Assembly (NCBI GenBank): GCA_964427005.1
Contig: CAYRTL010000073.1
Coordinates: forward strand, 1-27,703
Direction of reading: 5' to 3'
From: JAMXLO01 sp964427005
GTDB taxonomy: Bacteria > Pseudomonadota > Alphaproteobacteria > Acetobacterales > Acetobacteraceae
Length of the DNA stretch: 27,703 nt
The translations under genes and the position numbers were made by a program. Shown piece after piece: positions 8,392-16,155 of this stretch; the first letter of the stretch is position 1; each line of letters opens with the position of its first letter. A model generated the notes under the pieces. That model saw only the letters and a list, made by a program, of their open reading frames with translations. It made no database searches and was not told the origin of the DNA.

Positions 8392-8405
8392 GTCTCTCGT
8401 CTGTG

Positions 8406-10022
8406 TCAGTGGCCGGTCGTGCCGGTAATGTCACTCGGCCGCCCTTGCGGCGCAGGCCGCAACGGGCTGCCCTGTCCGTATGTGCTCCGCACTGCGCGGT
8501 TCCCGATACTGCTCATGTCGGTCGTGCGGCCGGATGGCCCGATGGGCGTCGGGACGGACGACAACGCGGCGCTGCCCATCATCGCACCGAGTTGCAGGCC
8601 GATACCGATCGCGTTGCTGATGACGGCCGCAGCCGCCTCCGGCGACGTACCGGCCTGCAACTGGCGCACGATCGCCGCGCATTCATCCGGCGCCTCATCG
8701 CAACGCGAGACGGTCTGGTCGATCATGGGCGTGGCACTTCGCGCGATGAAGCGCGGATCGGATGCAGGTGAGGCAGGACGATCAACCTTGTCGAGCACGC
8801 CACAGCCACCCGCCTGTTTCAGCGCGGCATAACCGGCCATCGCGTTCGGTCCATCATTCGCTTGCGCCGCCGCGATATAGTTCTGCACCAGCTTCTGACA
8901 GCGAGGCGACGGGCCGGATGCCGTGCCGGGCGGTGGACGTGACTGACCGCCCGCACCCGGAGATGCGCTTCGCGGTGGATTTGCCGACGCCTGCGGCGAC
9001 ACAGGCGGCAACTGCGACGCCAGCCGTTGCGCCGCGAGTTGGGTGCTGCTGCACATCGCAAGCACCTGGCCATACAGGATGCGGCACTCATTGAACGCGC
9101 CTGCCTGCGACGTGGTGCCGACCGGGCCATTGTAGTCCGCCGAGCGCATATTGCTCTGACGCAGCTCGCAGGTCTTCATCTTGCTGTCCGCGTCGCGGCA
9201 CATCCGGCGGAAGCCAGGATCGGCAGAAACATCACCAATTGTTCGCGTGTCGGCGCCCGGCGGCGCGAAACCTGATAGCAGCAGTTGGCCGAACTCTGGC
9301 CAGAAATGCGCCGGATCCCTTGTGGCACTCAGACCAGTACGCCGCTGAAGCGCGTCCAGGAAGTCGGGGCAGTGGCTCTGCATCGTCGCCAGCCACCCCG
9401 CCCGGTTCGATACGCCGGAATCATCCAGCGCCAGGTCATTGCCGAAGCTGCTGAGCACGCCGAGACATGCAGCATCGAGCTGAAACGGACCACCCGGCAG
9501 GGATACCGCAATGGGAGGAAGATCTTCGCCCGGCGGGGGCCGAACAGTGTTGCCGGTCGCGGTGTCACCCAGCAGCATCTTGCAAGTCCGCCGCGCATGC
9601 TCATCGACCGGATTGCCACAGGATTTCTCCACCCCTTTCAGCAGTGCGCACATGCTCGGATTTCCGGGCTTCTCGCCCGCACAGGCAGCGCCAATCTCGG
9701 ACGTCGTCGCATAGGCGCCGTCAGCGGGCCGCGGTACATCCGGAGCGACAGGCACGCCGGTCGAATTGCCGTGGATGTCGTACCAGTACTCGGCTTCAGG
9801 CGCAGCCGTTGGATGATCGATGCAGTCGGCTTTGTAGAGCAGGCGCAGATAGGTATCGAGGTTGAACCAGCCCGGAGGTCGCACCGACTGCGGCGCTTCC
9901 ATGCGGATGATGTTGTCGCGAAACTCGCGGCACAGCGCAGCATCTGCCCTGGCCAGCGCTGGCAGCAGGATTATTGCGGCCGCAATCGCGCCGGCCAGCG
10001 CACTCGGCACCGAGCGACGCAT
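8406..10022 (-). CDS. Secreted cysteine-rich protein of unknown function (538 aa)
   Basis: The N-terminus is a strong type I signal peptide (MRRS, hydrophobic core, likely cleavage after ALARA at residue 25). The mature chain carries 16 cysteines, at residues 31, 67, 114, 125, 135, 147, 186, 218, 275, 285, 313, 324, 375, 407, 441 and 448. The even number and wide spread suggest multiple disulfides formed in the periplasm. A Pro/Ser/Gly-rich linker spans about 337-373. Near the end, at 463-492, is a small-residue hydrophobic segment (AAAAVISNAIGIGLQLGAMM) that could be a membrane or amphipathic helix. I recognise no domain. GGGGGA just before the ATG supports the start. The lipoprotein gene follows after 14 bases. 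Its role is unknown; an envelope-associated complex with the lipoprotein is the simplest inference. Confidence 0.8.
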   Translation of the reverse strand: MRRSVPSALAGAIAAAIILLPALARADAALCREFRDNIIRMEAPQSVRPPGWFNLDTYLRLLYKADCIDHPTAAPEAEYWYDIHGNSTGVPVAPDVPRPADGAYATTSEIGAACAGEKPGNPSMCALLKGVEKSCGNPVDEHARRTCKMLLGDTATGNTVRPPPGEDLPPIAVSLPGGPFQLDAACLGVLSSFGNDLALDDSGVSNRAGWLATMQSHCPDFLDALQRRTGLSATRDPAHFWPEFGQLLLSGFAPPGADTRTIGDVSADPGFRRMCRDADSKMKTCELRQSNMRSADYNGPVGTTSQAGAFNECRILYGQVLAMCSSTQLAAQRLASQLPPVSPQASANPPRSASPGAGGQSRPPPGTASGPSPRCQKLVQNYIAAAQANDGPNAMAGYAALKQAGGCGVLDKVDRPASPASDPRFIARSATPMIDQTVSRCDEAPDECAAIVRQLQAGTSPEAAAAVISNAIGIGLQLGAMMGSAALSSVPTPIGPSGRTTDMSSIGNRAVRSTYGQGSPLRPAPQGRPSDITGTTGH

Positions 10023-10046
10023 CGCTTCCCCCTTCGTTGGGGTACT

Positions 10047-10074
10047 GTTATGTCAATTCTCCGCCCAACGACAA
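10047..10074 (-). promoter_or_regulatory. Possible promoter of the secreted protein/lipoprotein pair
   Basis: Reading leftwards, TTGTCG and CATAAC are separated by 16 bases, each matching four of six bases of the sigma-70 boxes, about 25 bases before the start codon at 10022. A TTGACA overlaps the spacer but has no -10 at the right distance. The match is weak and could be chance. Confidence 0.25.
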
Positions 10075-10126
10075 GGAAATTCGGACCGCACGCTGGCCAC
10101 TTGCGGTGAGGCGTCCGAGACGACGG

Positions 10127-11431
10127 CTAATGCACCGCTTCGACTCCCTTGACCGGGACGCCGGAAGCGCCAGGCCTTCGCGTGCCGATCAGACGCCGCG
10201 CCTCCTGCAGCCGGCCCGCTTCGAGGCAGGCCTTCAGCAGGGTGAACTCGATCAGGTCGTGCTGCGCACGGCTGCCGCCGATGCGTTCGCTTTCGCGGGC
10301 AAGCGGCGCCAGCACCGCGATCGCCTCGGCGAAGTCCCCGCGCTCGAACGCGGCGAAGCCGCGCGTCAGCATCGGCAAGTAGCAGCCGGACGGGTAGCGC
10401 CCCTCGCGCGCCATAGCCTCCATTTGGCGGGCGCGGGCCTCGAGCCCGGTGTCATCGCCCATCACGGCCTGCGCCAGGATGACATGCAGATCGGCGAGCC
10501 CACTGCCAGGCCGCGGCAGAGCGCCGTTCGCATACTGGTGCATCGCGCGCCAGGCGTCTGGGTCGCGCGGCTGGCCGGCGAGTTCGGATCGCCACAGATA
10601 CGCGGCCCCATCCGACATTCGCTGCTGCGGTCCGCCACTGTGCCGGTCGAGCGCGATGGCGTCCTGGTGCAGAAGCGACGCAGCAGCCCAATTGCCAGCC
10701 TGCAGTTCGCATAGCGAGAGGTGCCAGCTCAGATGGCCATAGAAGAAGCCCTCGCGTGGATAAGTGGTGAGCCAGGACGACAGGAATTCACGCGCGGTGT
10801 CGGGCTCGCCGCTCTCGTAGCAGACATGCGCGAACCCGTGCGCGGCATGCGCGTTGTTCGGGTTCAACGCGACCGACCGTTCGATCTTCGGGCGCGCCGC
10901 GGCGAGTTGCCCGTCCTCTGACAGCGCCATGGCGTGATAGGCGAGGAACCAGAAGTCGTCACCGTAATGCGGTGCCAGACTGTCCATCAGCACCGCGATC
11001 TGGTGCTTCTGCCCGATGCGGCCGGAGGCGCCGATGAGGCCATTGGGATTCGCGGCGCTGGCGACCACCAGCGCGTCGCGTGGCCACTCCGCCAGATGCA
11101 CGTGCAGTGCGGCGATCGCATCGTCCGTCCGGCCGGCGAATGCGAGGTCGAAGAACGCGATGTGACTGGACTCGCGCGTGGTTAGGCCGTTGGCCATTTC
11201 CCTCGCGGTCGCGAGTGCCTCGCGCGCCGCGGCGACGTTTCCCTCGCGCATGAAAACCTGGGCCTTGCCGGCATGGGCGAGTGCGAAACCCGGATCAGCG
11301 GCAATGGCGCGGTCAAAAGCGTCGATCGCGCCGGGGTAGAGCGTCAGCGCCCGATCGCAGCCCAGGACGAACGCATCGCGCGCGGTCTCGGACGAGGTGG
11401 ACAACGGAAGCCCGTAGCGATCTGTCAGCAC
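10127..11431 (-). CDS. Tetratricopeptide-repeat protein, TTC38-like
   Basis: A 434-residue cytoplasmic protein that opens with DRYGLPLSTSSETARDAFV, followed by DRALTLYPGAIDAFDRAIAA and DPGFALAHAGKAQVF. This is the characteristic beginning of proteins related to TTC38 (tetratricopeptide repeat protein 38). Repeated helix pairs follow, with TPR-type spacing of small and aromatic residues (FAGRTDDAIAALHVHLAEWP, NPNNAHAAHGFAHVCYESG, FAAFERGDFAEAIAVLAPLA). The molecular role of this family is not established, although bacterial members often sit among catabolic genes. The start is GTG (11431) with TGAGG seven bases upstream; the only nearby ATG is out of frame. Its end lies 104 bases before the secreted-protein gene on the same strand. 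It is divergent from the broken hydrolase at 11723. Confidence 0.85.
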   Translation of the reverse strand: MLTDRYGLPLSTSSETARDAFVLGCDRALTLYPGAIDAFDRAIAADPGFALAHAGKAQVFMREGNVAAAREALATAREMANGLTTRESSHIAFFDLAFAGRTDDAIAALHVHLAEWPRDALVVASAANPNGLIGASGRIGQKHQIAVLMDSLAPHYGDDFWFLAYHAMALSEDGQLAAARPKIERSVALNPNNAHAAHGFAHVCYESGEPDTAREFLSSWLTTYPREGFFYGHLSWHLSLCELQAGNWAAASLLHQDAIALDRHSGGPQQRMSDGAAYLWRSELAGQPRDPDAWRAMHQYANGALPRPGSGLADLHVILAQAVMGDDTGLEARARQMEAMAREGRYPSGCYLPMLTRGFAAFERGDFAEAIAVLAPLARESERIGGSRAQHDLIEFTLLKACLEAGRLQEARRLIGTRRPGASGVPVKGVEAVH

Positions 11432-11722
11432 GATGCGGCCTCATCGCTGATTACTCTGGGAAGCTTACGCTGCTGTTCGGCGGCGATGGAAGAAGGACGC
11501 GGATCGGGTAGCCAGAATGGGTCTGTCTTGCCATCAGCAGGTGACATGCGTCCCCCGATGCAGGCTTACGAGGCAGACTCTCACTCACAGGGTGATCGTC
11601 GACCAATCGGCAGGCCCCCTGGCGTCGAGCCGTTGCAGAATGCTGATATTGGTTGCAATCCTGGTCTCGCGGCCAGCATTGGCCTTCATTGGGGGGGACT
11701 GCCACTTCAAGGAGATAAAGCC

Positions 11723-12617
11723 GTGGCCTACCGGCACGAAGTGCTTACCTCCTGTTCCCGCAAATTAGCCTTGATCTGTGGCTTGCTCCTATTGGCTGTG
11801 GGCCAGGCCTGGTCGGCGGGAGCACCCAATGCTCCGCAGATCAAGCAGGCCAGCGTCAACGGCGTGACACTCGTCTATGAGGAACAGGGGGATGGCGCAC
11901 CCATGGTCTTCATTCATGGTTGCTGCACGGATTACCGGGCCTGGGATGCGCAACGTCAGGCGATCGCGCCGCATTATCGCTTCATCGGTCTCAACTTGCG
12001 GTATCACGGGACAGCCCCATGGCCGGATGACGGATCGAAATACTCGCATCAGACGCACGCGGACGATATTGCCGCTTTCATTCGCGGTTTGAACGCCGGT
12101 CCGGTAGACCTCGTCGGCTGGTCATACAGCGGTCTGATGGTCATGTTGGTGGCGGCGCAGCATCCGGAGCTCGTGCACAGCCTGACCATCCATGAACCAG
12201 GTTCCCTAAGCTTCATTACTGACCCCGCAAGCCTCAAGATTGCGGGCGAGGACCGCCAGGCCATGTTGGCGCCGGCGATTGCGGCAGCGAAGGCCGGCGA
12301 CGCCGCGGGCGCGGCTAGACTTGTGCCGATCGGGGTCAACCACCAGCCGGATTTCTGGGATACCGCAACGCCGGATACTCGTTCCATGTTCGCCGATAAT
12401 GCCCGCACTATTCCGTTGGCCTTCATTACGGCACCACGGCGGAGATACGCGGCCTTTCTACCGCATTGCGGCGGAGGGAGCGGCCGGCTGCATTCCCGGC
12501 GCGCAGCTTGTCATCATACAAGGCGGCCGCCATCTGGCGATCGTCCAGCAGCCCGACGCGTTCAACGCGGCGTTGCTGCAATTCCTCGCAAAGGCGGGTT
12601 CACAGCCGAAACCTTGA
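11723..12617 (+). pseudogene. Secreted alpha/beta hydrolase, broken by deletion and frameshift
   Basis: An N-terminal signal peptide (to about AWSA, residue 32) and the first two thirds of an alpha/beta hydrolase read in one frame: MVFIHGCCTD, LNLRYHGTAPWP and the nucleophile elbow VGWSYSG with Ser134. After RTIPLAF (about base 12427) the family sequence stops. The C-terminal part, GDTRPFYRIAAEGAAGCIPG and then VIIQGGRHLAIVQQPDAFNA with the expected catalytic His, continues in the +1 frame from about base 12441 to the TAA/TGA near 12617. The segment that should join them, with a strand and the catalytic-acid region (roughly 25-30 residues in relatives as I remember them), is missing. A deletion of 3n+2 bases explains both facts. 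AAGGAG eight bases before the GTG at 11723 sets the start. Read straight through, the frame gives a nonsense Arg-rich tail ending at 12646. Confidence 0.8.
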
Positions 12618-12792
12618 TCAGCACAAGGCGGTTGCATCTAGCGTAGACGGCTCGCTGTCAATCCCTGCGACGCGCCGGCCATAGCGCTCGCGCTGTTGCC
12701 AGTGGCTGGCGTAAGAGGCCATCGCCAGACATTGATCCGAACAGCGGTTCCGTACCAACCTCCTCCCCAAACGCCAACTGGGATGGAAACGC

Positions 12793-14364
12793 ATGCGTCG
12801 CCGTGATCTGCTGAAAGCCGCTCCTGCTCTCGCCACCGTCTCCCTTGCCACGCCCGCCCTGGCCCAGGGAGTGAAGCCATTGCGGTTCATCCCGCAGGCC
12901 AATCTGACGGTGCTCGACCCGATCTGGACGACAGCCGTCATCACCTACAACCACGCCTACATGGTCTACGACAAACTCTACGGCTGGGACGGAACTCAGA
13001 TCAGGCCGCAAATGGCCGCTGGCCACGACGTTTCCCAGGACGAGCTGACCTGGACCTTCACCCTGCGCGACGGACTGATGTTCCACGACAAGGAACCGGT
13101 TCTCGCCAAGGACTGCGTCGCTTCGATCAAGCGCTGGGGCTCGCGCGACTCGTTCGGCCAGGTTCTGATGCGGTACATCAACGAAATCGTTCCGCTGGAT
13201 GACAAGCGCTTCGCCATACGCCTGAAGAAGCGTTGCCCGCAACTGCTGTTCGGCTTCGGCGCACGCCAGAGCTTCATCATGCCCGAACGCATCTCAAGCA
13301 AGCCGGGCACCGAACAGATCACCGATTCAACCGGCTCCGGCCCATTCCGATTCCTGAAGGACGAATGGGTCTCCGGCGTGCGCTGCGCCTATGCGAAGTT
13401 CGAGGGCTACGTACCGCGTCAGGAATCCCCATCGTTCTTCGCCGGCGGCAAGGCGGCTTACTTCGACCGGGTCGAATGGACCGTGCAACCGGATCCCGCC
13501 ACCGCCGCCGCAGCACTGCAGAAGAACGAGGCGGACTGGCTGGAGCAGCCGCTGATCGACCTTGTCCCTCTGCTGAACAAGTCGCCGGGCGTCTACACCA
13601 AGGTGACCGATCCCGGTGGCTGGCTGATGTTCATGGTGATCAACCATCTGAACCCGCCGTTCGACAATCAGACGGTGCGTCAGGCAGTCATCGCCGCGCT
13701 GGACCAGCAGACCTTCGCCGATGCCGGCGTTGGCGACCAGCGGGAACTGGCGATGGTGCCGACAGGCCTGTTCGCACCGACGATGCCGATGGCGAACAAG
13801 GCGGGACTGGAGCATCTGACCGGGCCGCGCGACCTCGATAAGGCGAGGAAGATGATCGCCGGGTCGGGATACAAAGGCGAGCCGGTCGTCATCATGTCGC
13901 CCACGGATCAACCGACTTTGAAACAAATGTCGGAGGTGGCGCGCGAGCTGTTCCAGAGCATTGGCCTGAAGGTCGATTTGCAGTCCATGGACTGGGGCAG
14001 CGTGGTCACGCGCCGAGCGAGTCAGAACCCGCTGAACCAGGGCGGCTGGGGGGCCTTTATCACGGTGATGAGCCCGCTGACCGCCGCCAATCCCGGCAGC
14101 ATGCTGTCGCTCCGTGGCAATGGCCGCAAAGGCTGGTTCGGCTGGCCGACTGACGAACGGATCGAGGAATTGCGCGAGGCCTGGTTCGACGCGCCCGACC
14201 TCGCCGCGCAGAAGGCGATCGCGGAACAGATCCAGGCGCGGTTTTTCGAAACCATTCCGTTCCTGCCGCTATGCCGCATGCAGCAGCCGATGGCATTCCG
14301 CAGCGACATCAAGGACGTGGTTTCGGCCTCGTTCCCGGTGTTCTGGGGCGTGCGCCGAGCATAG
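12793..14364 (+). CDS. ABC transporter solute-binding protein, Tat-type signal, SBP_bac_5 family
   Basis: A 523-residue periplasmic family-5 binding protein. The N-terminus MRRRDLLKAAPALATVSLA has a twin-arginine motif (R-R-R-D-L-L-K) and an ALA-Q cleavage site near residue 25, indicating export after folding. Family landmarks are LTVLDPIWTTA, LTWTFTLRDGLMFHDKEPV, GSGPFRFLKDEW, FDNQTVRQAVIAALDQQ and a C-terminal FLPLCRMQQP. It follows 175 bases of apparently non-coding DNA after the broken hydrolase. There the ribosome binding site is poor (TGGAAACGC) and I see no promoter. No permease or ATPase gene adjoins it; an MFS gene lies 82 bases downstream. It differs markedly from the other three binding proteins in the window and probably has its own ligand. 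Confidence 0.92.
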   Translation: MRRRDLLKAAPALATVSLATPALAQGVKPLRFIPQANLTVLDPIWTTAVITYNHAYMVYDKLYGWDGTQIRPQMAAGHDVSQDELTWTFTLRDGLMFHDKEPVLAKDCVASIKRWGSRDSFGQVLMRYINEIVPLDDKRFAIRLKKRCPQLLFGFGARQSFIMPERISSKPGTEQITDSTGSGPFRFLKDEWVSGVRCAYAKFEGYVPRQESPSFFAGGKAAYFDRVEWTVQPDPATAAAALQKNEADWLEQPLIDLVPLLNKSPGVYTKVTDPGGWLMFMVINHLNPPFDNQTVRQAVIAALDQQTFADAGVGDQRELAMVPTGLFAPTMPMANKAGLEHLTGPRDLDKARKMIAGSGYKGEPVVIMSPTDQPTLKQMSEVARELFQSIGLKVDLQSMDWGSVVTRRASQNPLNQGGWGAFITVMSPLTAANPGSMLSLRGNGRKGWFGWPTDERIEELREAWFDAPDLAAQKAIAEQIQARFFETIPFLPLCRMQQPMAFRSDIKDVVSASFPVFWGVRRA

Positions 14365-14446
14365 CGCACCAGTTCCTGGGTAACTGTCTATCTCAGTTCA
14401 CGACCGGTCTATTGGTTCACCATGCGCCTCCCTGGTATCAGCGGGC

Positions 14447-15634
14447 ATGGCATGGCTCACACTGACCGGTCGGCGTAGCGTCGTAGTCTCCACACTTGGC
14501 ATTACGCAGACGCTCGCCTGGGGCTCGACCTACTACCTGCCCGCCGTCTTTGCCGATCCGGTCTCGACCGAGCTGGGCCTGCCGCGCGTGTGGTTCTTCG
14601 GCATCTTCTCGGCATCGCTGCTGGTCTCCGGACTGCTGGGGCCCGTCGCAGGCCGCATGATCGATCGCTACGGCGGACGCGATGTGCTGGCCGCGACCAA
14701 TCTCGTCTTCGCTGTGGGCCTGTCGGCGCTGGCGTTCGCCTATGGCACTGGGGGATTGATATTTGGCTGGACCATCCTCGGCATCGGCATGGGCTTCGGC
14801 TTATATGAGGCAGCGTTCGCGACCGTCGCCGGTTTGTACGGCCGTGACGCACGGAACTCCATCACTGGCATCACGCTGTTCGCCGGTTTCGCCAGCACCG
14901 TTGGGTGGCCGGCAAGTGCCCTCTTCATCGACGCCTTTGGCTGGCGCGGTGCCTGCCTCGCATGGGCCGCGCTGCATCTGCTGATCGGCTTGCCGATGAA
15001 CTGGCTGCTTGTGCCGAAAGCCAAAGCGCACACGGTGGTCGAAACCCAACCGCAGGAACCAGCGGCAGGTGTGCCGTGGACAATGATCGTCCTCGCCTCT
15101 GTCTTCGGCGCCACGTGGTTTGTTTCCACGGCCATGGCTGCGCATTTGCCACGGCTGCTGCAAGCGATGGGAACGACCCAGACTGCCGCCGTCGCCGCGG
15201 CATCACTCGTCGGGCCTGCTCAGGTCGCCGCGCGCGCATTCGAGTTCGGCTTACTGCGCCGGATGTCGCCGATGATCTCGGCCCGCCTCGCCACTGGACT
15301 GCATCCTGTCGGCGCGACATTGCTGGCGATCTTCGGACCTGTCGCCGCGATCCCGTTCGTGCTGCTGCACGGAGCCGGCAACGGCATGCTGACGATTGCG
15401 CGCGGCACCCTGCCGCTGGCCTTGTTCGGCCCTACCGGCTACGGCCTCCGCACCGGCATCCTATCCGCTCCGGCCCGCATACTGCAGGGCGGCGCGCCAG
15501 TGCTGTTCGGCGTGGTCCTCGAACAGGGAGGCCCGCTGGCAGCACTGTTGCTGTCCGGCGCACTCACCGGTGGTTCGCTTCTGGCGCTGCTCTCGCTGGG
15601 CGCAGCGCGATCGCACCAGGCCGTGCAGGGATAA
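14447..15634 (+). CDS. MFS transporter
   Basis: A 395-residue integral membrane protein with about 12 predicted hydrophobic segments, beginning SVVVSTLGITQTLAWGSTYY. The segment GPVAGRMIDRYGGR at residues 65-78 is the MFS cytoplasmic loop 2-3 motif (G-x-x-a-D-r-x-G-r-R). The central loop, about residues 185-210, is short and charged (PKAKAHTVVETQPQEP), as expected between the two six-helix halves. The family moves small organic solutes, usually by proton coupling; the substrate is unknown. ATG 14447 is used because a second ATG five bases later is out of frame. The ribosome binding site is weak. The gene follows the orphan binding protein by 82 bases and ends at a convergent junction carrying a palindromic repeat. 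Confidence 0.9.
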   Translation: MAWLTLTGRRSVVVSTLGITQTLAWGSTYYLPAVFADPVSTELGLPRVWFFGIFSASLLVSGLLGPVAGRMIDRYGGRDVLAATNLVFAVGLSALAFAYGTGGLIFGWTILGIGMGFGLYEAAFATVAGLYGRDARNSITGITLFAGFASTVGWPASALFIDAFGWRGACLAWAALHLLIGLPMNWLLVPKAKAHTVVETQPQEPAAGVPWTMIVLASVFGATWFVSTAMAAHLPRLLQAMGTTQTAAVAAASLVGPAQVAARAFEFGLLRRMSPMISARLATGLHPVGATLLAIFGPVAAIPFVLLHGAGNGMLTIARGTLPLALFGPTGYGLRTGILSAPARILQGGAPVLFGVVLEQGGPLAALLLSGALTGGSLLALLSLGAARSHQAVQG

Positions 15635-15656
15635 GCGCCTGTCCACGCGCACGACC

Positions 15657-15728
15657 GTCATTGCGAGGAACGAAGTGGCGAAGCAACCCAGTGCACGACG
15701 GGGATTGCTTCGCTTCGCTCGCAATGAC
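15657..15728. repeat. Palindromic repeat, copy 1 (GTCATTGCGAG type)
   Basis: Perfect 11-base outer arms GTCATTGCGAG (15657-15667) and CTCGCAATGAC (15718-15728) enclose further imperfect complementarity (CGAAGTGGCGAAGCAA against TTGCTTCGCTTCG). It lies between the tail-to-tail MFS and DUF35 genes and could fold as a long hairpin in transcripts from either side. Copy 2 is at 19393-19465. I remember this as an abundant dispersed element in Bradyrhizobium-like genomes. Confidence 0.85.
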
Positions 15729-15751
15729 AAGGGGCTGCGGTCGACTCGGTA

Positions 15752-16150
15752 CTAGGCCGGAGCGAACATCGGGATCGGCGGCCCATTCTCGCTCGGCACG
15801 AACTTCAGCTTCACATTCTGGCCAATCTGCAGCTTGTCGAACTGGCAATCGACGAAGTTGGTCATCATGTTCGGCCCTTCCTCCAGCGTCACATAGCCGA
15901 TGGCATACGGCACCTCGGCTCGCGCCATGACGCTGAACGTGTAGATCTTGCCCCTCCCCGAGACTTCGACCCATTCCACCGGACCAAAGGTGAATGGCGA
16001 GATTGCACGCGGATACCAGATGAACTTGCCGGTATCCTTGCAACGCGGAAGGATCAGTTTCCCAGCGGCGCAGCCGTCCCAGAACGGCTTGGTCTCCGGG
16101 TTGGTATCGGGTGTGCCGACAAACGGAATTTTGCGCTGAACATAAGCCAT
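15752..16150 (-). CDS. DUF35 / OB-fold acyl-CoA-associated protein with degenerate zinc ribbon
   Basis: A 132-residue protein with the two-part DUF35 architecture: an N-terminal rubredoxin-like ribbon (residues 20-58, KPFWDGCAAGKLILPRC then IWYPR) and a C-terminal OB fold (KIYTFSVMARAEVPYAIGYV, then LKFVP). Such proteins pair with thiolase-like enzymes and form channels or active sites for acyl-CoA chemistry. Normally the ribbon has two Cys-x-x-Cys pairs. Here only Cys37 remains; Thr40, Ser51 and Thr54 replace the others, so zinc is probably not bound. The start ATG lies five bases after the stop of the thiolase-like gene, with GGGAG overlapping that stop, which implies coupled translation. 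By analogy with ChsH2 it may form a complex with its neighbour. Confidence 0.9.
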   Translation of the reverse strand: MAYVQRKIPFVGTPDTNPETKPFWDGCAAGKLILPRCKDTGKFIWYPRAISPFTFGPVEWVEVSGRGKIYTFSVMARAEVPYAIGYVTLEEGPNMMTNFVDCQFDKLQIGQNVKLKFVPSENGPPIPMFAPA

Positions 16151-16155
16151 GTCGA

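Noticed and set aside
11273..12646. One intact 457-residue protein spanning the hydrolase
   Set aside because: The first 150 codons precede the AAGGAG/GTG start and overlap the divergent TPR gene; the last 60 codons are out of the hydrolase frame. The true unit is the pseudogene at 11723-12617.
15461..15730. Small leftward proteins containing RAKRSNPRR (also at 18837-19460)
   Set aside because: These peptides are translations of the two palindromic repeats, a well-known artefact, and run antisense to convincing transporter genes.
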